A DNA stretch of 64,000 nucleotides from Rhodamnia argentea (taxonomy: Eukaryota; Streptophyta; Magnoliopsida; Myrtales; Myrtaceae), in contig NC_063158.1 in the NCBI RefSeq assembly GCF_020921035.1, forward strand, positions 22,802,178 to 22,866,177. The letters are read 5' to 3'. The first letter of the stretch is position 1. Each line of letters starts with the position of its first letter. Shown piece by piece: positions 60,701 to 64,000 of this stretch. The notes below the pieces were generated by a model. That model saw nothing but the letters and a program-made list of their open reading frames with translations. It was not told the origin of the DNA and searched no databases. The position numbers and the translations under genes were made by a program.

Positions 60701-63421
60701 TGACCCTTGGATATGTTATCTAAATGGATTAAATAGCAAAAGGATCAATCAAAGTACCTGCTTTGACATTAAAACCAGCACGCTCGGTTGGGCGCTCAGG
60801 AATAACAATATGGATAGGAATCCAGAATGGTGGATTAGCAGTCGAACTGGAGATAGTACAAAAAAGAAAGTACTAAATTAAAACGTCGCCTCAACTGCCG
60901 GAGAAAAACAAAGTAAAGGATCTTGCCCAACTCATTCAAAACTATCATGCATGCAGATCAGAATACCAATTGTGTGTTTCGGGGTGGCTTTTGCTTTTTC
61001 GCTTTTGGCTTTTGGCTTATACCTTTTCTTGTCCTTTCAATTTTCACTTCTATCTCATATTGAACACTTGGAAAACTTTTCAAATGTACATATGTCAACC
61101 CCAAAGAGCCATTAAGAGTTTTCCATGATCTATAATTCAAAGAGCTATTTCATTTTGCCAGTTTAGAAGCAACCAACTACCTTTGATAAGCTCCTCCAAA
61201 ATGCACTATAAAACCAATTCAAAAGCAATTTGTGCAAAGCATTTTCATTAAGATAGCAGAATCAGCAGATCTACCACATTGTTCTGGGATCTATGGTAGT
61301 GAGAACCACAAAGAAACCACCAACCTAGGAATTCTTGCGCAAGTTTCAGACGCACAAGCTATCGCATTTAGCTTCCCACACCAAGCAACAGCACTGAAAA
61401 AGAAAACAAGAAGTGAATAGAAGAAATGAAAAGATAACTGCAGATCAATCATCACAGAAGCGCACATACACTAGCGACCTCTAATGTCTCGTATGCAATC
61501 ACTGCATAAATCATCAAACACAATCCATTTTGACTCACATTTTGCACCCACAGAGTTATACCAAAAGAAGTCAACCGGAACAGCTTAAACTGTGCTCTAC
61601 CCTACCCAAGCAAAATTTATATATCCCATACCATGAAACAAACAGCTTATTTTCCAACAGATGCATATCCCTAGTTTTTGCTTCACCTAGAAAAAAATGG
61701 CAGATATAAATTCAAGACCAACAGTGAGCTTTTCAGTCTGTCCTCACAGACATCCAATTTGGGACTTACAACTTACAGCCAAGAAGAGAACAACATTTCA
61801 GAGAGGAGAATATCACAACAAACATTTGAAACACTAGATGTACACAATGCTAACCGAGCACCAAACACACAACAAATCCAAAAACACACCATATAATTAT
61901 CACTAGAAGATCCACATTCTACTAAGAAATCCACATAATGGAGATACCATGATTCTGCTTTTAAGCTATTAGTATTCAAAACCACCCTACATATGAGCCT
62001 TTCCATAACACTTATAAAGGTGCAAGTTCCCTTGGATTGTCTAGAGGGGTAGAAGTCCATGATTTGTTATAGCCATAGCAATCCTTTAAGAGGTTGATTT
62101 CAATGTCTAAGAAAGATTCAGAAAGTTATTATGTTTCCATTAACATAACGTCCACCAAACTGAATGACTGGTCCATCCATATAAGCTTTCCAATATTTTC
62201 ACCTCAGCCGCGTGTCATGTTAATTTCAAACTGAGATCTCCCAACATGATACAAGGAACCTCGTTGAAAATTAAAGTCCAACAGGTGAATACACATTCAG
62301 GTGGAAGATGACAAAAGACCACGAATTACTCGAAATGTACAGTCCAGGAATTGGGTGGGCCATTTAACTAGCAATACGAATATTCATATACAGATTGCAA
62401 TTGAATTCCTATTGCATGTTGCGTCTTCACTTAGCCTTTATAATACTCAATACGCTGTTCTTGGGAGTTTCAGTCTCACTTACCATTAAATCACTTGACA
62501 AACTATTAAGGTTGTCCCTATGATCAGCCCGACTAGAATGCAACCAACGTACGCCTACGGCAAGGTTTCACTTAGTTTTGAAGGAGACGATCAATTATTT
62601 ATTGCCTCAAAAAAAAAAAAAAAAAAAAAGTTCTCTACCGCGTGAAAAAATAATACCAAAAGAAAACTGCTTCCGATGTTGCATGGTTCAGGTATGTAGG
62701 AAAAGTCTTCATCTGAGTGCCAGATTCAATCGCAAACCAAGTTAAAAGTCCCCCACCCAAAAGTTACACTTAAATCAATCGTTGCGAATGAGAACACTGA
62801 AATCCTTGTTAATACTTGGAAACACAGATATGCAACATCAACAACATGATCCCGATTGACATACTTCATTTGATGAGATTACCAGCACTCCCGCTTTCCG
62901 AGCGACAAAAGACACCATCCCTCCACTCGGAGGCCACAAACCACAGTTACAGAATTCCAACTAAATTCCACCAACCAATGTTGAGTCAATTCGAGGTACT
63001 CATCCCAATTCAGCACAACTCAATCCTTAAATACACAAACACGAATTGGGCTACAAACCTAACTCAACCAAAATCACCACAAGCACCAGCACACAACGTC
63101 ACTAACCACCCCCCCCACCCAAAAAAAAAAAAATCACCTGAAATTCCGACACAGCTCGGGGACGCTCATCTTGTGCATCAAATCGGACCGGGGCTGCCTC
63201 AGCTGAATCGAGAACACGGTGGCCGGGCTGCTCACGGAGTCCTCCTCCATCGGCTCCTCCGCGCTGCAATCCTCCGGGCACTCTTCCTCGGCAGCCGCTG
63301 CGGCGGCGACGACTCCTGACAAGTCCTCCGCTTTCTCGGCCGGAGGCAACGGCGACGGCGATTTCGCAACCTCGAGCGACTGAGCCACGGCACCCGGCTC
63401 TTCCTCGGAGGCTTGACTCAT
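48765..63421 (-). CDS. MED16: Mediator complex subunit 16 (MED16/SFR6)
   Basis: Fifteen exons join in phase to 1248 residues: 63421..63138, 61393..61325, 60846..60758, 60261..60149, 59988..59887, 59321..59231, 58581..57985, 57853..57235, 57099..57020, 56063..55981, 52388..52152, 51621..51450, 50521..50004, 49794..49618, 49280..48765. Landmarks of plant MED16 are clear: an acidic Ala/Glu N-terminus, CRNFSAVAWCGKLNAIACAS, the WD40-like region (FIEWSPSSCPRALLIANFHG), SLDRIKCRLLEGTNAQEVRA, RLIGDCHFLHRLCQLLLFC, and the C-terminus with Cys pairs C1201/C1204 and C1237/C1240 (a possible zinc site). MED16 is a tail subunit of nuclear Mediator; in Arabidopsis it is needed for cold acclimation, SA/JA defence and iron/phosphate responses. 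Intron 10 (3.6 kb) carries a hAT transposon. All splice sites look intact. Confidence 0.97.
52711..55547. mobile_element. hAT transposon with complete ends, in MED16 intron 10
   Basis: The element (52719-55539, 2821 bp) has perfect 15-bp inverted ends, TAGAGGTGGCCACGG. It is flanked by an imperfect 8-bp duplication, GCACCATA (52711-52718) against GTACCACA (55540-55547), 6 of 8 matching. The subterminal zones are rich in GGTTCCG/CCGGAACC motifs in both orientations, as is usual for hAT transposase binding. It encodes a broken transposase on the plus strand, opposite to MED16. The mismatched duplication and many breaks indicate an old, immobile copy. Confidence 0.92.
53270..55110 (+). pseudogene. 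Degenerate hAT transposase (RICESLEEPER-like)
   Basis: The pieces follow the family's order. A BED-finger-like start (STSNIWKHFTKEHLG near 53305-53345) has an in-frame stop. The catalytic-domain piece at 53794-54063 has SIGFDNATAN and, after a frameshift, HIKCACHILNLCEQDDL. TRWNSTYKLLNQYF follows at about 54220-54265. The C-terminal hATC dimerisation region (FPILEWWRSHSTQFPTLVLI, then AFSAEELILDDRRSRL) lies near 54890-55050 and is interrupted by a TAA. At least three frameshifts or stops separate the pieces, so no active enzyme is expected. Confidence 0.85.
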
Positions 63422-64000
63422 CTCCGAGAAAACCCACGAGTCCCGGGATTTATACCGCGTAGCCGAGCAGGCGGAGCAGGGGAGAGAGAGGGAGAGAGAG
63501 AAAAAAAAGTGGGTCGTGAGTGGTGGGAAAGTCGCGATTGAAGGCGACAGGTGACACTGTGAAGGAGAGAGGATTAGTGGGGCTAGTGTGGGGGTGTGTG
63601 ATTGGGTTTTGGGGCAATTGCTTTTTTAGGGTTTTGGCTTGTGGGTGTGAATTTGGGGGAATTTGTGCTCAACTTGGAGGGCAGAGAAGAAGGGTGGGCG
63701 TCGATTTGTCAAAGTCTGTGTCTTGTGCGCTAGAAAGCGAGAGAGAGAGAGAGATGATTGGCTTCTTTTGCTTGGCAAGTCGGAAGCTTTCGTTTGAAAT
63801 GTGAAGAGAGAGAGAGAGAGAGAGAGAGGGGACAGGAACAGTGAAGATGAAGTCGTCAGCAAAGAGACAGATTCAACGTCCGATCCGGGAACTGGGAAAA
63901 AGGGCAGTAGCTCTTGGTGCTGCTCACGTTACTCTTCATCCTCGGACTCAAGTGCCCCCTCACCCTCGATCCATTTTGTGTCGGCTCTATCCGATTCGGT
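63422..64000. promoter_or_regulatory. MED16 5' flank with GA-rich tracts
   Basis: Upstream of the MED16 start codon the sequence has GA tracts at 63481-63501, 63739-63753 and 63805-63828 on the plus strand (CT on the MED16 sense strand). CT/GA tracts near transcription starts are common plant core-promoter or GAGA-factor sites. No TATA box is obvious. A plus-strand open frame from 63847 to the window edge is unrecognised. Confidence 0.4.

Noticed and set aside
1..64000. CRISPR arrays, operons, bacterial-type ribosome binding sites or defence systems
   Set aside because: The window is plant nuclear DNA with spliced genes; no regular direct repeats with unique spacers exist.

Overview
This is plant nuclear DNA, from a eudicot. 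The genes are intron-rich with GT-AG splice sites and UTR-like AT-rich flanks. Every recognisable protein is plant-type: MED16, TRAPPC13, an AIRP2-type RING ligase, a CBSX5-like protein, a TSJT1/aluminium-induced protein, a tetraspanin of the TET18/19 group, a P-type PPR protein and an organellar-type MutS2. The style of the repeats (long terminal inverted repeats around short GC-rich cores) reminds me of Myrtaceae genomes such as Eucalyptus, but that is an impression from memory, not a demonstrated assignment.

Layout. (1) 1-3112, minus: the 5' part of a MutS2 gene that runs off the left edge. (2) 3.2-5.3 kb: a Mutator-like element, a small MITE and a LINE scrap. (3) 5486-7465, plus: an intronless PPR gene. 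(4) 7.8-9.2 kb: an orphan exon-like fragment and a decayed, RING-less copy of the AIRP2 gene that lies 12 kb further right in the opposite orientation. (5) 10420-15434, plus: a five-exon gene for a small cysteine-rich protein; one intron holds a near-perfect 55-bp-arm hairpin. (6) 16133-16205, minus: tRNA-Val(UAC). (7) 17068-18687, plus: tetraspanin. (8) 19411-23039, minus: AIRP2-type RING E3 ligase. (9) 25610-27326, minus: CBSX5-like protein. (10) 27.5-36.7 kb: a gene-poor stretch of decayed transposons, LTR-like modules and tandem repeats. (11) 37027-38336, plus: TSJT1-like gene, convergent with (12) 39499-47002, minus: TRAPPC13, twelve exons with very short internal and terminal exons. (13) 48765-63421, minus: MED16, fifteen exons over 14.7 kb, with a complete but dead hAT transposon in intron 10. 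(14) 63.4-64 kb: the MED16 5' flank.

The genes do not form a pathway. They are unrelated housekeeping or stress-response genes in ordinary plant gene order; AIRP2 (ABA and drought signalling) and MED16 (cold, defence and nutrient transcription) are both stress related, but nothing in the sequence links them. For each multi-exon gene I joined the exons by hand, and the reading phase closes at every junction.

The most interesting items are the inverted AIRP2 duplication that lost exactly the RING segment, the intronic hairpin, the GC-AG intron that AIRP2 needs to stay in frame, the 15-nt microexon and 7-codon last exon of TRAPPC13, the hAT element inside MED16, and a group of long-TIR elements with 8-9 bp target duplications. 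I did not find a clearly new biochemical system.
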